Source: Bradyrhizobium lablabi (lineage in GTDB: Bacteria > Pseudomonadota > Alphaproteobacteria > Rhizobiales > Xanthobacteraceae). From it: 64,000 nucleotides of DNA. The first letter of the stretch is position 1. Every line of letters starts with the position of its first letter. The stretch is from positions 6,606,501 to 6,670,500 of the forward strand of contig NZ_LT670844.1 in NCBI RefSeq assembly GCF_900141755.1, written 5' to 3'. The notes below the pieces were generated by a model. It had not been told where the DNA came from, ran no database searches, and saw only the letters and a list, made by a program, of their open reading frames with translations. Both the position numbers and the translations under genes were made by a program. Positions 42,289 to 50,266 of this stretch are shown piece by piece.

Positions 42289-42314
42289 TCGTCTGCAAAG
42301 CAATCAAAGTGCAG

Positions 42315-42350
42315 GGCGCCGCGGTTCGATCCGCGGCGCCTTTTCATTTT
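42315..42350 (+). terminator. Rho-independent terminator
   Basis: GGCGCCGCGG-TTCGAT-CCGCGGCGCC forms a perfect 10-bp GC stem followed by TTTTCATTTT. It ends the Tim44-domain gene, 27 bp after its stop. Confidence 0.9.
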
Positions 42351-42431
42351 CCTTCTCATTTTCCTTCGCCGTGAACTGACGTAAGTCATTCCGGGGACAT
42401 CCCGGAATAGCGAACGAGAACGAGCCCATTC

Positions 42432-43133
42432 ATGAAATACGAACTCTACTATTGGCCGGGTATTCAGGGCCGCGGCGAATTTGTCCGGCTCGCGCTGGAA
42501 GAGGCGGGCGCCGACTATGCCGATGTCGCGCGCGAGCGCGGCACTGCCGCGATGTTCAAAGTGATGGAGGCGAGCGGCACGCCGCCATTCGCGCCGCCGT
42601 TCTTGAAGGCCGGAAAACTTGTCATCGGCCAGACCGCCAACATCCTGCTCTATCTCGGCGCGCGTCATGGGCTCGCGCCGAAGGCGGAAGGACCGCGTCT
42701 TTGGGTGCATCAGCTGCAGCTCACGGTGGCGGATCTTGTGCAGGAGGTCCACGACACCCATCATCCGCTCGGGTCCTCGCTGTATTACGAGGACCAGCGT
42801 GCGGCGGCCAAGAAGCGCACCGAGGAGTTCTGGAGCGAGCGCGTGCCGAAATATCTCGGTTATTTCGAGTGGCTATCGGAGGGTAGCGGCGGCTCCTATC
42901 TGACCGGCCGCGGGCTCACTCACGTCGATCTTTCGATGTTTCAGATCGTGGAGGGACTGCGCTACGCGTTTCCGAAACGCATGAAGGCCTTCGAGCGCAA
43001 GATCCCCGGCTTGATCGGTCTGCACGACCGCGTCGCCGGACGGCCGAACATCAAGGCGTATCTTGCGAGCGACCGCCGCATCCCGTTCAACGAGGACGGC
43101 ATTTTTCGGCATTACAAGGAGTTGGATGTATAG
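42432..43133 (+). CDS. Glutathione S-transferase family protein
   Basis: A 233-aa GST. The thioredoxin-like half has YELYYWPGIQGRGEFVRLAL and the cis-Pro/glutathione-binding GTPPFAPPFLKAGKLVIGQT; the helical half has LQEVHDTHHPLGSSLYYEDQ-like VQEVHDTHHPLG and YLTGRGLTHVDLSMFQIVEG. Residue Tyr near position 6-7 could be the catalytic tyrosine. It is cytoplasmic and should conjugate glutathione to an unknown electrophile. Single gene with the ribosome-binding stretch GAACGAG. Confidence 0.88.
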   Translation: MKYELYYWPGIQGRGEFVRLALEEAGADYADVARERGTAAMFKVMEASGTPPFAPPFLKAGKLVIGQTANILLYLGARHGLAPKAEGPRLWVHQLQLTVADLVQEVHDTHHPLGSSLYYEDQRAAAKKRTEEFWSERVPKYLGYFEWLSEGSGGSYLTGRGLTHVDLSMFQIVEGLRYAFPKRMKAFERKIPGLIGLHDRVAGRPNIKAYLASDRRIPFNEDGIFRHYKELDV

Positions 43134-43161
43134 GGAGGGCTCGAGGCGATCGACTCTCTTC

Positions 43162-43240
43162 CGTCATGCCCGGGCTTGTCCCGGGCATCCACGTCTTAAC
43201 TCTCCGCTGAAACAAAGACGTGGATGGCCGGGACAAGCCC
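43162..43240. repeat. REP-type repeat, left part, split by the IS4-family element
   Basis: CGTCATGCCCGGGCTTGTCCCGGGCATCC...GACGTGGATGGCCGGGACAAGCCC is the family also present at 50155-50240 and 53995-54094. The expected GGCCATGACGG end is found on the other side of the insertion at 44511-44532. Confidence 0.85.
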
Positions 43241-44510
43241 ACCACTGTCCGGTTCGATTTTTGTAGACAGGGTGCATGACGAGGATTCTTCTGTGTTTTG
43301 AGCGCTTCGCACACGTTCGAGACACCGAAGGAGGTCCACGCCATGCGGCATCAGAATAGCGTATTTCACAGTCTAACAAAGCACGTTCCTTGGTCTAAGT
43401 TCGAACAGATCGTGGAGAAGTACGGGGCCGACCGGCTGGTGCGGAAATTGACGACGAAGCGTCAGTTCATCGCATTGCTGTACGGGCAATTGAGCGGCTC
43501 GACGAGCCTGCGGGAGGTCGTGACCGGGATGGCGAGCCACGAGACGCGGCTTTATCACGTGGGGGCGGCGCCGGTGAAGCGTTCGACGATGTCGGACGCC
43601 AATTCGACGCGGCCTTGGCAAGTGTTCAGCGAGCTGTTCGCGCAGATGCTGCCGCAAGCGCATCGTGGGCTGCGGCGCGCGACGGCAGACGCGGTCCGGC
43701 TCATTGATTCCACCAGTGTTCGGCTCTCCAGCCTGAGCGAAGGCTGGGCGACATTTTCGGCCGATGTGTTCGGCGCCAAGGCGCATATCGTCTACGATCC
43801 GAATGCCGATCGGCCGGTTTACTTTGCGGTGACGCCCGCTAACGTCAACGACATCACAGCCGCCAAGGCGATGCCGATCGAGCCGGGCGCAACCTACGTC
43901 TACGACCTCGGTTATTACGATTATGGCTGGTGGGCGCGGCTCGATGACGCCGGCTGCCGCTTCGTGACGCGACTGAAGAAGAATACCCCGTTCAGCGTGG
44001 TAAAGGAGAACCGCGTCCCCAAAAACAGCAATATTCTGCGCGACCGCATCGGTCATTTGCCGGCCCGGCTCGCCAACAGCCGCAAAAATCCGCTGCAAGT
44101 TCCGGTCCGAGAGATCACCGTGATCATCGACACCGGTAAGCTGTTGCGCATCGTGACCAATGATCTCGACGCGCCGGCAGAAGAGATCGCAGAGCTTTAC
44201 AAACAGCGCTGGCAGATCGAATTGTTCTTTCGCTGGGTCAAGCAGACGCTTCGAATCAGGCACTTCATCGGTGTCTCCGAGAATGCCGTCCGCATTCAGA
44301 TCGCCATCGCCCTGATCGCCTTTCTCATCTTGCGCATGGCCCAGCTGGCTCAAAAAGCGGTGCACAGCCCTCTCGAATTTGCCCGCCTCGTCCGCACCAA
44401 CCTCATGCACAGACGCCCGATCAACCATTTGCTCGAACCCCTACAGCCGATCCCGATAAACCCCGATCAGTTGAAACTTGGACTATACTTCCAATGAACC
44501 GGACAGTGGT
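43241..44510 (+). mobile_element. IS4-family insertion sequence
   Basis: The 1,270-bp element is bounded by perfect 15-bp terminal inverted repeats, ACCACTGTCCGGTTC at 43241 and GAACCGGACAGTGGT ending at 44510. It is flanked by an 11-bp direct duplication GGGACAAGCCC (43230-43240 and 44511-44521), an IS4-type duplication length. The target was the right arm of a REP repeat. Intact ends, intact duplication and an open transposase gene indicate a recent insertion. Confidence 0.95.
43343..44497 (+). CDS. IS4-family DDE transposase
   Basis: A 384-aa transposase. GAAGGAGGT 8 nt before ATG 43343 fixes the start. The N-terminal HTH-type region begins MRHQNSVFHSLTKHVPWSKF. The first catalytic Asp is in LIDSTSVRLS, the second in YVYDLGYYDYGWW, and the IS4 signature Y-x2-R-x3-E-x6-K reads YKQRWQIELFFRWVK, giving the catalytic Glu. 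It is full length and lies entirely within the inverted repeats. Confidence 0.95.
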   Translation: MRHQNSVFHSLTKHVPWSKFEQIVEKYGADRLVRKLTTKRQFIALLYGQLSGSTSLREVVTGMASHETRLYHVGAAPVKRSTMSDANSTRPWQVFSELFAQMLPQAHRGLRRATADAVRLIDSTSVRLSSLSEGWATFSADVFGAKAHIVYDPNADRPVYFAVTPANVNDITAAKAMPIEPGATYVYDLGYYDYGWWARLDDAGCRFVTRLKKNTPFSVVKENRVPKNSNILRDRIGHLPARLANSRKNPLQVPVREITVIIDTGKLLRIVTNDLDAPAEEIAELYKQRWQIELFFRWVKQTLRIRHFIGVSENAVRIQIAIALIAFLILRMAQLAQKAVHSPLEFARLVRTNLMHRRPINHLLEPLQPIPINPDQLKLGLYFQ

Positions 44511-44532
44511 GGGACAAGCCCGGCCATGACGG
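44511..44532. repeat. REP-type repeat, right part after the IS insertion
   Basis: GGGACAAGCCCGGCCATGACGG completes the repeat begun at 43162; its first 11 bases duplicate those at 43230-43240. Confidence 0.85.
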
Positions 44533-44550
44533 ATGAAGGCGGGGCCCGCC

Positions 44551-44910
44551 CTATCGATTCCGCCCGTCGATCGGCGTCATCGTCAGTTTTGCAAGCTCGA
44601 TGCCGTCGATGCAGCTGACGTTCAGCGCCACCACCTCGGTGCCGTCGGGCTTCTTGCCGCGCGCGAATACGGCGACGCCGCAGTCGATGCAGAGCTGGTG
44701 CCGGATCGCGTGCTTGTTGAACAGATATTCCTTCAAACTCTCGCCGCCGGCGCGCAGTTGAAAACTCTGCGGCGGCAGGAACGCGAAATGCAGGCCCTTC
44801 TTGGTGCAGATCGAGCAATTGCAGGCCGTCACCATGGCAAGATCGGTGGTGCATTCGAACCGCACCATGCCGCAGTGGCAGCCGCCGGTAAAAGTCTTGC
44901 TGTTGGGCAT
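44551..44910 (-). CDS. GFA-family zinc protein
   Basis: A 119-aa protein of the glutathione-dependent formaldehyde-activating (GFA, CENP-V) fold. The zinc-binding cysteines are in place: FTGGCHCGMVRFEC, ACNCSICTKKG and LCIDCGVAVFAR. The start at 44910 gives the usual MxxxxxFTGGCHCG opening; the longer frame adds unrelated residues. Most GFA proteins have unproven function despite the name. Confidence 0.87.
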   Translation of the reverse strand: MPNSKTFTGGCHCGMVRFECTTDLAMVTACNCSICTKKGLHFAFLPPQSFQLRAGGESLKEYLFNKHAIRHQLCIDCGVAVFARGKKPDGTEVVALNVSCIDGIELAKLTMTPIDGRNR

Positions 44911-44997
44911 CGCGCCGCACCCGCTCGATGGCTTTTCGGGGGGCAGTATAGGCCACAGCGAAGTCCGGGCACCAGATGCGTCAACCCACAAACAGCC

Positions 44998-45096
44998 GTC
45001 ATACCCGCGAAAGCGGGTATCCAGTAAGCACCGGCGTTCGTGAGAATCTCGAACTGCTCTGGAATACTGGATCGCCCGCCTTTCGCGGGCGATGAC
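44998..45096. repeat. Palindromic intergenic repeat (GTCATACCCGCGAAAGCGGG type)
   Basis: GTCATACCCGCGAAAGCGGGTATCCAG at the left and CTGGATCGCCCGCCTTTCGCGGGCGATGAC at the right are inverted; each half has its own hairpin (CCCGCGAAAGCGGG; CCCGCCTTTCGCGGG). It lies between two leftward genes. Confidence 0.75.
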
Positions 45097-45134
45097 AGCT
45101 AATATGTGGCGGACAGTCAGCCCGCCTCAACCCG

Positions 45135-45317
45135 TCAGACCAGCTGATCGATCCGCGTGCCCTGGCCGGGCGGCAGCGGCGCCAGGGCGACCGGCTGCGG
45201 CGTGCTGGAATCATTGGCGGTGCCGTCGGTCTTGGCGTCCGGCGGCTTGGGGACGCTGGGTAGAAGAACTTGCACCGGGGGTGGCGGGGGCGATGCGGTC
45301 GCACTGGAAACAGCCAT
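45135..45317 (-). CDS. 60-aa Pro-rich hypothetical protein
   Basis: From ATG 45317: MAVSSATASPPPPPVQVLLP, then a Pro/Ser/Thr-rich middle, ending PLPPGQGTRIDQLV. The LPPGQGTRxDxLV ending is one I recall from short Bradyrhizobium proteins, which supports reality despite low complexity. Probably disordered. The longer start at 45332 is possible. Function unknown. Confidence 0.5.
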   Translation of the reverse strand: MAVSSATASPPPPPVQVLLPSVPKPPDAKTDGTANDSSTPQPVALAPLPPGQGTRIDQLV

Positions 45318-45497
45318 GAACAGGATCCTCAAAACTATTCCCGACTGTGACCTGGCGGAGGCGAATGATTTATGAATCCGGACCGTAGAGTGTTCGGCAA
45401 TGCGGCCAATCCCGCCGCAGGGTGAACGGGAGGCTCCAATGTCGGTAAAAATGTTCGGATTTGACGGCGCTTGCCCAAGCCTAATCTTCGGGCCTCT

Positions 45498-45992
45498 TCA
45501 CTGGTCGGTCCCGCGCGAGACCGTGATCGACGCGTCCGTCTTGGTCCTGACGCAATGCATGTCGAGGCGGCGGTAGCGCATGGTGACGTCGTTGCCGTAA
45601 AAAATCCCCAGCCGCTTGATGCAGCGGCTCGCGCCCCGCAGCATGTCGTCCTTTGGCAGCGTGAAGATGATGGCGGAGGCGCTGGCGACCAGATCGAGAA
45701 AGGCAGGCTTCGGCTTGCGGCTGTCGGCCTTGGCGTAGAGCTGGTTGGCGTAGTTGCGCCCCGCGCACCCGAGCGTGAACTCCTTGGTCTGCGGATGGGT
45801 CAGATAGATCACATTGGCCGCGGTCTTGCCCACGGTAACCCCGTCGATCTGGCTCTTGAGCTGGCCTGCGAGATCGTCGCAGCGGTCGGCCCGCGCCGGC
45901 GAGGTGCCCGATAGGCTCAGCGCCATGGCGATGAACAGCGCGAGCGTGGTGGCGAGCAGGGTCGGCCGGCGAAGTTCTGAATTCAATGTCAT
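45498..45992 (-). CDS. Exported protein of unknown function
   Basis: A 164-aa product from ATG 45992: signal peptide LLATTLALFIAMALSLSGTS...ARA, then DRCDDLAGQLKSQIDGVTVG. The mature part has four cysteines (DRCDD, LGCAGR, SRCIKR, MHCVRT), probably paired, and LDLVASASAIIFTLPKDDML. AAAGGGG precedes the start; an ATG at 46016 is an alternative. Family unknown, periplasmic location expected. Confidence 0.7.
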   Translation of the reverse strand: MTLNSELRRPTLLATTLALFIAMALSLSGTSPARADRCDDLAGQLKSQIDGVTVGKTAANVIYLTHPQTKEFTLGCAGRNYANQLYAKADSRKPKPAFLDLVASASAIIFTLPKDDMLRGASRCIKRLGIFYGNDVTMRYRRLDMHCVRTKTDASITVSRGTDQ

Positions 45993-46085
45993 GTTGTGAT
46001 TGCCCCTTTGCGCCATTGAAGCGTCCGCAGGCGGATAGTGCAAGGGCGGGTGTTTTTCTGTCGCTAACCGTGATATATTGATGAC

Positions 46086-46316
46086 ATGAGCAAAGAGCAG
46101 GTAAAGGCAGTCCTGGACCGCGTGCTGACCTGGCCGAGCGAGCGCCAGCAGGACGCCGCGAAGCTATTGATGCTGATGGAATCGCAGGACGAAAGCATCT
46201 ATCGGCTGACCGACGAACAAGTTGAGGAAGTCCGGCGACGGCGTGCCGACCACAACGCGCCGAGATTGACGCTCGACGAATTCAAAGAGCGGCTCCGCCG
46301 TCGTCTCGGCGAATGA
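46086..46316 (+). CDS. Antitoxin of a ParE/RelE-type module
   Basis: A 76-aa acidic/basic helical protein: MSKEQVKAVLDRVLTWPSER, QQDAAKLLMLMESQDESIYR, then LTDEQVEEVRRRRADHNAPR and a terminal DEFKERLRRRLGE. Size, composition and the 4-bp overlap with the following toxin reading frame mark it as an antitoxin. The partner is broken, so it may be a free regulator or a remnant. Confidence 0.75.
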   Translation: MSKEQVKAVLDRVLTWPSERQQDAAKLLMLMESQDESIYRLTDEQVEEVRRRRADHNAPRLTLDEFKERLRRRLGE

Positions 46317-46553
46317 AGGTTGTTATCCGCGAGGCCGCCGCCGGCGATCTCGATGACGTCCTGGAGTGGATCTCTCGCCCGCATCGACCGGCTTGCAATT
46401 CCTGGCCTTTCCCACATCGGGCGGCCGGGACTGGTCGAAGGAACGCGCGAACTTATCGAAGCACCCTACATTATCGTCTACATGGTGGACGAGCCGGCAG
46501 ACGAAGTTACGGTGCTTGCTATCGTTCACGGCGCGAGGAACCGCGAAAGCTGA
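46313..46553 (+). pseudogene. ParE/RelE-type toxin gene with internal deletion and frameshift
   Basis: ATG 46313 starts MKVVIREAAAGDLDDVLEWI, a ParE N-terminus. After IS at about 46373 the frame degenerates, while the +1 frame continues with RIDRLAIPGLSHIGRPGLVE, GTRELIEAPYIIVYMVDEPA and VLAIVHGARNRES, a complete ParE C-terminal half, stopping at 46553. About 15 residues of the second helix are absent by comparison with the family, so a deletion of a length not divisible by three joined the halves. The toxin should be dead. Confidence 0.8.
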
Positions 46554-46686
46554 CGGTGCGATGAGGGTAGGCGACTCTAACCGGCGAGATATCCGGAACC
46601 TTCCTTTTCCCGCAAAAGTGCTTAGAACGGTTCAATCGATCGCGCCTCCGAGCGAGCGCCCCGGCTCCTAAACCCGCGAGAACCCC

Positions 46687-48342
46687 ATGAACGCCCCCAC
46701 CGCCTTTCCCGACCAGCAAAAGCCCGTTCCGCCCTATAAGCATACGCCGCTGTTTCCGCTCGGGCCGGACACCACGCCGTACAAGAAGGTCACGACCGAG
46801 GGCGTGCGGGTCGAGACGGTGTTGGGCAAGGAAATGCTGGTGGTGTCGCGCGAGGCGCTGCGGGCGCTCAGCGAGGCGGCGTTCGGCGACATCAATCATT
46901 ACCTGCGGCCGGGGCACCTAAAACAGTTGCGCTCGATCCTCGATGACAAGGAGGCGAGCGACAACGACAAGTTCGTCGCCTTTGACTTTTTGAAAAACGC
47001 CAATATCGCCGCCGGAGGCGTGCTGCCGATGTGTCAGGACACCGGCACCGCGATCATCATGGGCAAGAAGGGGGCGCGGGTTCTCACCGATGGCGACGAC
47101 GAGGCCGCGCTCTCCGAAGGCGCGCGCGATGCGTATCTGCGTCGTAACCTGCGCTATTCGCAAGTTGCGCCATTGTCGATGTATGAGGAAAAAAATACCG
47201 CCAACAACATGCCGGCGCAGTGCGAGATCTACGCCGAAGGTGATGACGCTTACAAGTTCATGTTCATGGCCAAGGGCGGCGGCTCCGCCAACAAAAGCTT
47301 TTTGTTCCAGGCGACGCCGTCGGTCCTGACAAAAGACCGCCTGCTGGCGTTTTTGAAGGAGAAGGTGCTGACGCTCGGCACCGCGGCGTGCCCGCCCTAC
47401 CATCTGGCGATCGTGATCGGCGGCACTTCGGCCGAACTCTGCATGAAGACCGTAAAACTCGCTTCCGCGCGCTATCTCGATGCGCTGCCGACCCACGGCT
47501 CGGCCGATGGCAACGCCTTCCGCGATCTCGAGATGGAGCAGGAAATTCTAAAGATGACGCAGTCGCTGGGCGTCGGCGCGCAGTTCGGCGGCAAATATTT
47601 TTGCCACGATGTGCGCGTGATCCGGCTGCCGCGCCACGGCGCGTCGCTGCCTATTGGTTTGGGCGTGTCGTGCTCGGCGGACCGCCAGGTACTCGGCAAG
47701 ATCACAAAAGACGGCGTCTATCTCGAAGAACTCGAACATAACCCGGCGCAATATCTGCCCGCGGTCGAGCAGTCGCTTGGCGGCGAGGTGGTGAAAATCG
47801 ATTTGAATCGGCCGATGAAAGAAATTCTGGCGACATTGGCAAAACATCCGATCAAGACGCGGTTATCGCTGACCGGCACCATGATCGTGGCGCGCGATTC
47901 CGCGCACGCCAAATTGCGCGAGCGGCTGGAGAAGGGCGAACCGCTGCCGGATTATTTTAAAAATCATCCGATCTATTATGCCGGTCCCGCGAAGACGCCG
48001 GAAGGCTATGCCTCCGGTGCGTTCGGCCCGACCACCGCGGGTCGGATGGATTCCTTTGTCGATCAGTTCCAGGCCGCCGGAGGCTCGATGGTAATGCTGG
48101 CAAAGGGCAACCGCGCGGCTGCGGTGCGCGAGGCCTGCAAGAAGCACGGTGGCTTCTATCTGGGCTCGATCGGGGGTGCCGCGGCGAACCTTGCCGAGCA
48201 CTGCATCAAGAAGGTCGAGGTGGTGGAATATCCCGAGCTCGGCATGGAAGCGATCTGGCGCATCGAGGTCGTGGATTTTCCGGCCTTCATCATCATCGAC
48301 GACAAGGGCAATGATTTCTTCAAGGAATTGAATCTGGGGTGA
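46687..48342 (+). CDS. fumA: Class I fumarate hydratase
   Basis: A 551-aa iron-sulfur fumarase interconverting fumarate and malate in the TCA cycle. The N-terminal alpha domain has [20 protein letters not shown] (cluster cysteine) and [24 protein letters not shown] residues; [20 protein letters not shown] supplies another cluster Cys; the C-terminal beta domain has [20 protein letters not shown] and [20 protein letters not shown]. Both subunits of the TtdA/TtdB type are fused as normal for FumA/FumB. Length is normal and it is a single gene. Confidence 0.94.
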   Translation: MNAPTAFPDQQKPVPPYKHTPLFPLGPDTTPYKKVTTEGVRVETVLGKEMLVVSREALRALSEAAFGDINHYLRPGHLKQLRSILDDKEASDNDKFVAFDFLKNANIAAGGVLPMCQDTGTAIIMGKKGARVLTDGDDEAALSEGARDAYLRRNLRYSQVAPLSMYEEKNTANNMPAQCEIYAEGDDAYKFMFMAKGGGSANKSFLFQATPSVLTKDRLLAFLKEKVLTLGTAACPPYHLAIVIGGTSAELCMKTVKLASARYLDALPTHGSADGNAFRDLEMEQEILKMTQSLGVGAQFGGKYFCHDVRVIRLPRHGASLPIGLGVSCSADRQVLGKITKDGVYLEELEHNPAQYLPAVEQSLGGEVVKIDLNRPMKEILATLAKHPIKTRLSLTGTMIVARDSAHAKLRERLEKGEPLPDYFKNHPIYYAGPAKTPEGYASGAFGPTTAGRMDSFVDQFQAAGGSMVMLAKGNRAAAVREACKKHGGFYLGSIGGAAANLAEHCIKKVEVVEYPELGMEAIWRIEVVDFPAFIIIDDKGNDFFKELNLG

Positions 48343-48370
48343 GGGTAGGGCGCGGCCCACGTCCACCCGT

Positions 48371-48397
48371 CGTCGTCCCCGCGTTCGCGGGGACGAC
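48371..48397. terminator. Hairpin between converging fumarase and 98-aa gene
   Basis: CGTCGTCCCCGCGTTCGCGGGGACGAC is a perfect inverted repeat, 29 bp after the fumarase stop and 13 bp past the converging gene. No strong T-tract follows, so it may be an interspersed palindrome rather than a true intrinsic terminator. Confidence 0.55.
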
Positions 48398-48409
48398 ATC
48401 TGATGGTGT

Positions 48410-48706
48410 TTACGCCCTTGTCCCCGTGAACGGAAAACTGCCCATCGGGCCGATGCCCATTTCGCCGGAGATGCTGTCGCCTGAAACCTTGCCGGTGAAG
48501 GCGAGCGTCAGCGGCATCGGGTTGGTGATCGAGATCTTCCAGGCGACGTCGTCGCCTGCGACCGCACCGTCGAAAATCTCGCCCGAATTGCCGTCCGCGC
48601 CTTGCGTCCCCGTCAGCGTGCCGCCCGCACTTTTCAGGCTCAGCGTCGCATTGCGCTCGCCCATCGGCGTCGACATCGTGATGTTCCAGTTTCCGTCCAC
48701 GGCCAT
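48410..48706 (-). CDS. Small beta-rich conserved protein
   Basis: A 98-aa soluble protein: MAVDGNWNITMSTPMGERNA, TLSLKSAGGTLTGTQGADGN, then VAWKISITNPMPLTLAFTGK and GEMGIGPMGSFPFTGTRA. Repeated beta-hairpins with GxxxG turns suggest a small beta barrel. The family is widespread in Rhizobiales as an unnamed protein. Function unknown. Confidence 0.72.
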   Translation of the reverse strand: MAVDGNWNITMSTPMGERNATLSLKSAGGTLTGTQGADGNSGEIFDGAVAGDDVAWKISITNPMPLTLAFTGKVSGDSISGEMGIGPMGSFPFTGTRA

Positions 48707-48821
48707 CTAGGTCTCCTCAATTTTTCTTCGCAAAACCGGAATGGCTTTGGATTGGGCAGGCACGCGTGCGATATAGCGCATCTCGCCCTGCATGCCCAAG
48801 CGTCTTTCCTGTTTGGCCTGG

Positions 48822-49373
48822 TCAGGCGCGGGCAGCGCGAATCCGGTTGGTGACGAGGATGCGGAACGCGATGTATTGCACGGCGAAGGCGGCAAATTTC
48901 GCCCCGATCAGGACCACCGACACATAGAACGCCCACAGCTTGAGATCCCCGGTTGAGGCCACCGCGATGGTGCCCAGCCCCAGCGCGAACATCAGCGCCG
49001 CCCAGGCATAGCCCGCGATGGTGACATATTCGGGAATGATCTCGGCCACCATCGGCGGCATGTAGCGCAGCATCCAGCCGCGCTTGAGCATGATGGCGCC
49101 GATCGCGAAATGCGCGATCGAGGGCTTTGCCAACACGAAGCGGGGATCGTTGGTCAGGAGCGTCGCGCTGCCGAGCACGATCACGAGCGCAAGGCTCGCA
49201 TAGGTCATGAAGCCGAGCGGTTTTCCTTTGACGCGGCTGTAGGCCACCTGGGCCAGCGCGCCCGCGATCGCGACCGACGTCGCCAGCACGACGTTGCCGG
49301 TGGCGAGATACAGCACGAGGAACACGATGGCGGAGAGGAAGTCGGTCAGGAGTCTGACGAATACGTCTCTCAT
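48822..49373 (-). CDS. yciB: YciB/IspA-type inner-membrane septation protein
   Basis: A 183-aa membrane protein with five or six helices: RLLTDFLSAIVFLVLYLATG, FMTYASLALVIVLGSATLLT, RFVLAKPSIAHFAIGAIMLK and a C-terminal FAVQYIAFRILVTNRIR. The conserved TNDPRFVLAKPS block identifies the YciB family, linked to septation and envelope maintenance. The start at 49373 gives the family N-terminus; the longer frame is not supported. It follows the 190-aa membrane gene by 41 bp on the same strand. Confidence 0.85.
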   Translation of the reverse strand: MRDVFVRLLTDFLSAIVFLVLYLATGNVVLATSVAIAGALAQVAYSRVKGKPLGFMTYASLALVIVLGSATLLTNDPRFVLAKPSIAHFAIGAIMLKRGWMLRYMPPMVAEIIPEYVTIAGYAWAALMFALGLGTIAVASTGDLKLWAFYVSVVLIGAKFAAFAVQYIAFRILVTNRIRAARA

Positions 49374-49414
49374 CGCGATGTTCTCCTGGTCGCCTCTTCG
49401 TCGCAATGACGGTC

Positions 49415-49987
49415 TTATGCGGCGCTGGCCGATGCGGTCGGCGCGCCATATTTCGCCCGCCGGTACGCTGGATACCATTTTGTAAAATACGCCGCACTGT
49501 TGCGGGCGGCAAACGCAATCACCAGTCCGGACCACAGCGGCAGGCCCGGCACATAGGTCAACAGCACATTTGCGATCATCATCAACAGGAAAGCGCCGGT
49601 CCATGCCGAGGTGATGATGTAGTTCGCCCGCAGGAAGCCGGGCAAATTGGCGGTCTCGGTATCGACTGTCTCACGGGCATATTGCAGGGTGAACGGGAAA
49701 CGCAGCGCAATCGATGTCAGCGAAATCGCGAACACGCCGGCATCGACGGCGAGCTTTATGGCCGAGTTGCTCATGCCGGAATCGATCAAGGTGAGATAGG
49801 CGCCGAGCGTCGCGAACAGGATCATGGAGCCCGCGCCAAGGATCTTGATGGAGCGGCCGCGCGCGATGTCATAGCTGATCACCATCAGGCAGATCGCGGC
49901 GGCTGCGAACAGGCTCACGATGGCGGAAGTTGTCAGCATCAGGAAAGAGAAGGCGGCGAAGGGGGCGAGGATGAGGAAAATCGTCAT
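49415..49987 (-). CDS. Polytopic membrane protein of the TetR/carotenoid-oxygenase locus
   Basis: A 190-aa protein with about six hydrophobic segments (for example FLILAPFAAFSFLMLTTSAI, ILGAGSMILFATLGAYLTLI, ITSAWTGAFLLMMIANVLLT). No family is recognised. Two ATCTTTAC-N3-GTAAAGAT-type palindromes lie 19-91 bp upstream, the same pair type that fronts the carotenoid oxygenase and tetR genes, so it is probably under the same repressor. A role in membrane, retinoid or terpenoid handling is inference. Confidence 0.72.
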   Translation of the reverse strand: MTIFLILAPFAAFSFLMLTTSAIVSLFAAAAICLMVISYDIARGRSIKILGAGSMILFATLGAYLTLIDSGMSNSAIKLAVDAGVFAISLTSIALRFPFTLQYARETVDTETANLPGFLRANYIITSAWTGAFLLMMIANVLLTYVPGLPLWSGLVIAFAARNSAAYFTKWYPAYRRAKYGAPTASASAA

Positions 49988-50005
49988 GGTAGCCTCTGTG
50001 GGCTG

Positions 50006-50024
50006 ATCTTTACGTTGTAAAGAT
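50006..50024. promoter_or_regulatory. TetR-type operator 1
   Basis: ATCTTTACGTTGTAAAGAT: perfect 8-bp arms around GTT, 19 bp before the membrane-protein ATG at 49987. Same motif as at 51692-51710, next to tetR. Confidence 0.75.
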
Positions 50025-50059
50025 GAGACTAGAGGCGAGAAGGGAGAGCGTCAAGCGAT

Positions 50060-50078
50060 ATCTTTACAGTGTAAAAAT
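50060..50078. promoter_or_regulatory. TetR-type operator 2
   Basis: ATCTTTACAGTGTAAAAAT: one mismatch between the arms; its centre is 54 bp from operator 1. Confidence 0.65.
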
Positions 50079-50154
50079 AACGTGAGGCCGCAAACAAGCT
50101 TGGAAGATACTATTCATATTCAATGGCTTATGAGGGCCGAAACCCTATCAAGCT

Positions 50155-50240
50155 CGTCATGCCCGGCCTTGTGCCGGGCATCCACGTCCTTCTTTGCTGC
50201 GGCCAAGACGTGGATGGCCGGGACGAGCCCGGCCATGACG
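50155..50240. repeat. REP-type repeat (second copy of the 43162 family)
   Basis: CGTCATGCCCGGCCTTGTGCCGGGCATCC at the left and GACGTGGATGGCCGGGACGAGCCCGGCCATGACG at the right form nested inverted repeats. It lies just past the 3' end of the carotenoid oxygenase gene. Confidence 0.82.
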
Positions 50241-50266
50241 GAGGGCGCAGATGGCAGGTGCCGTTT

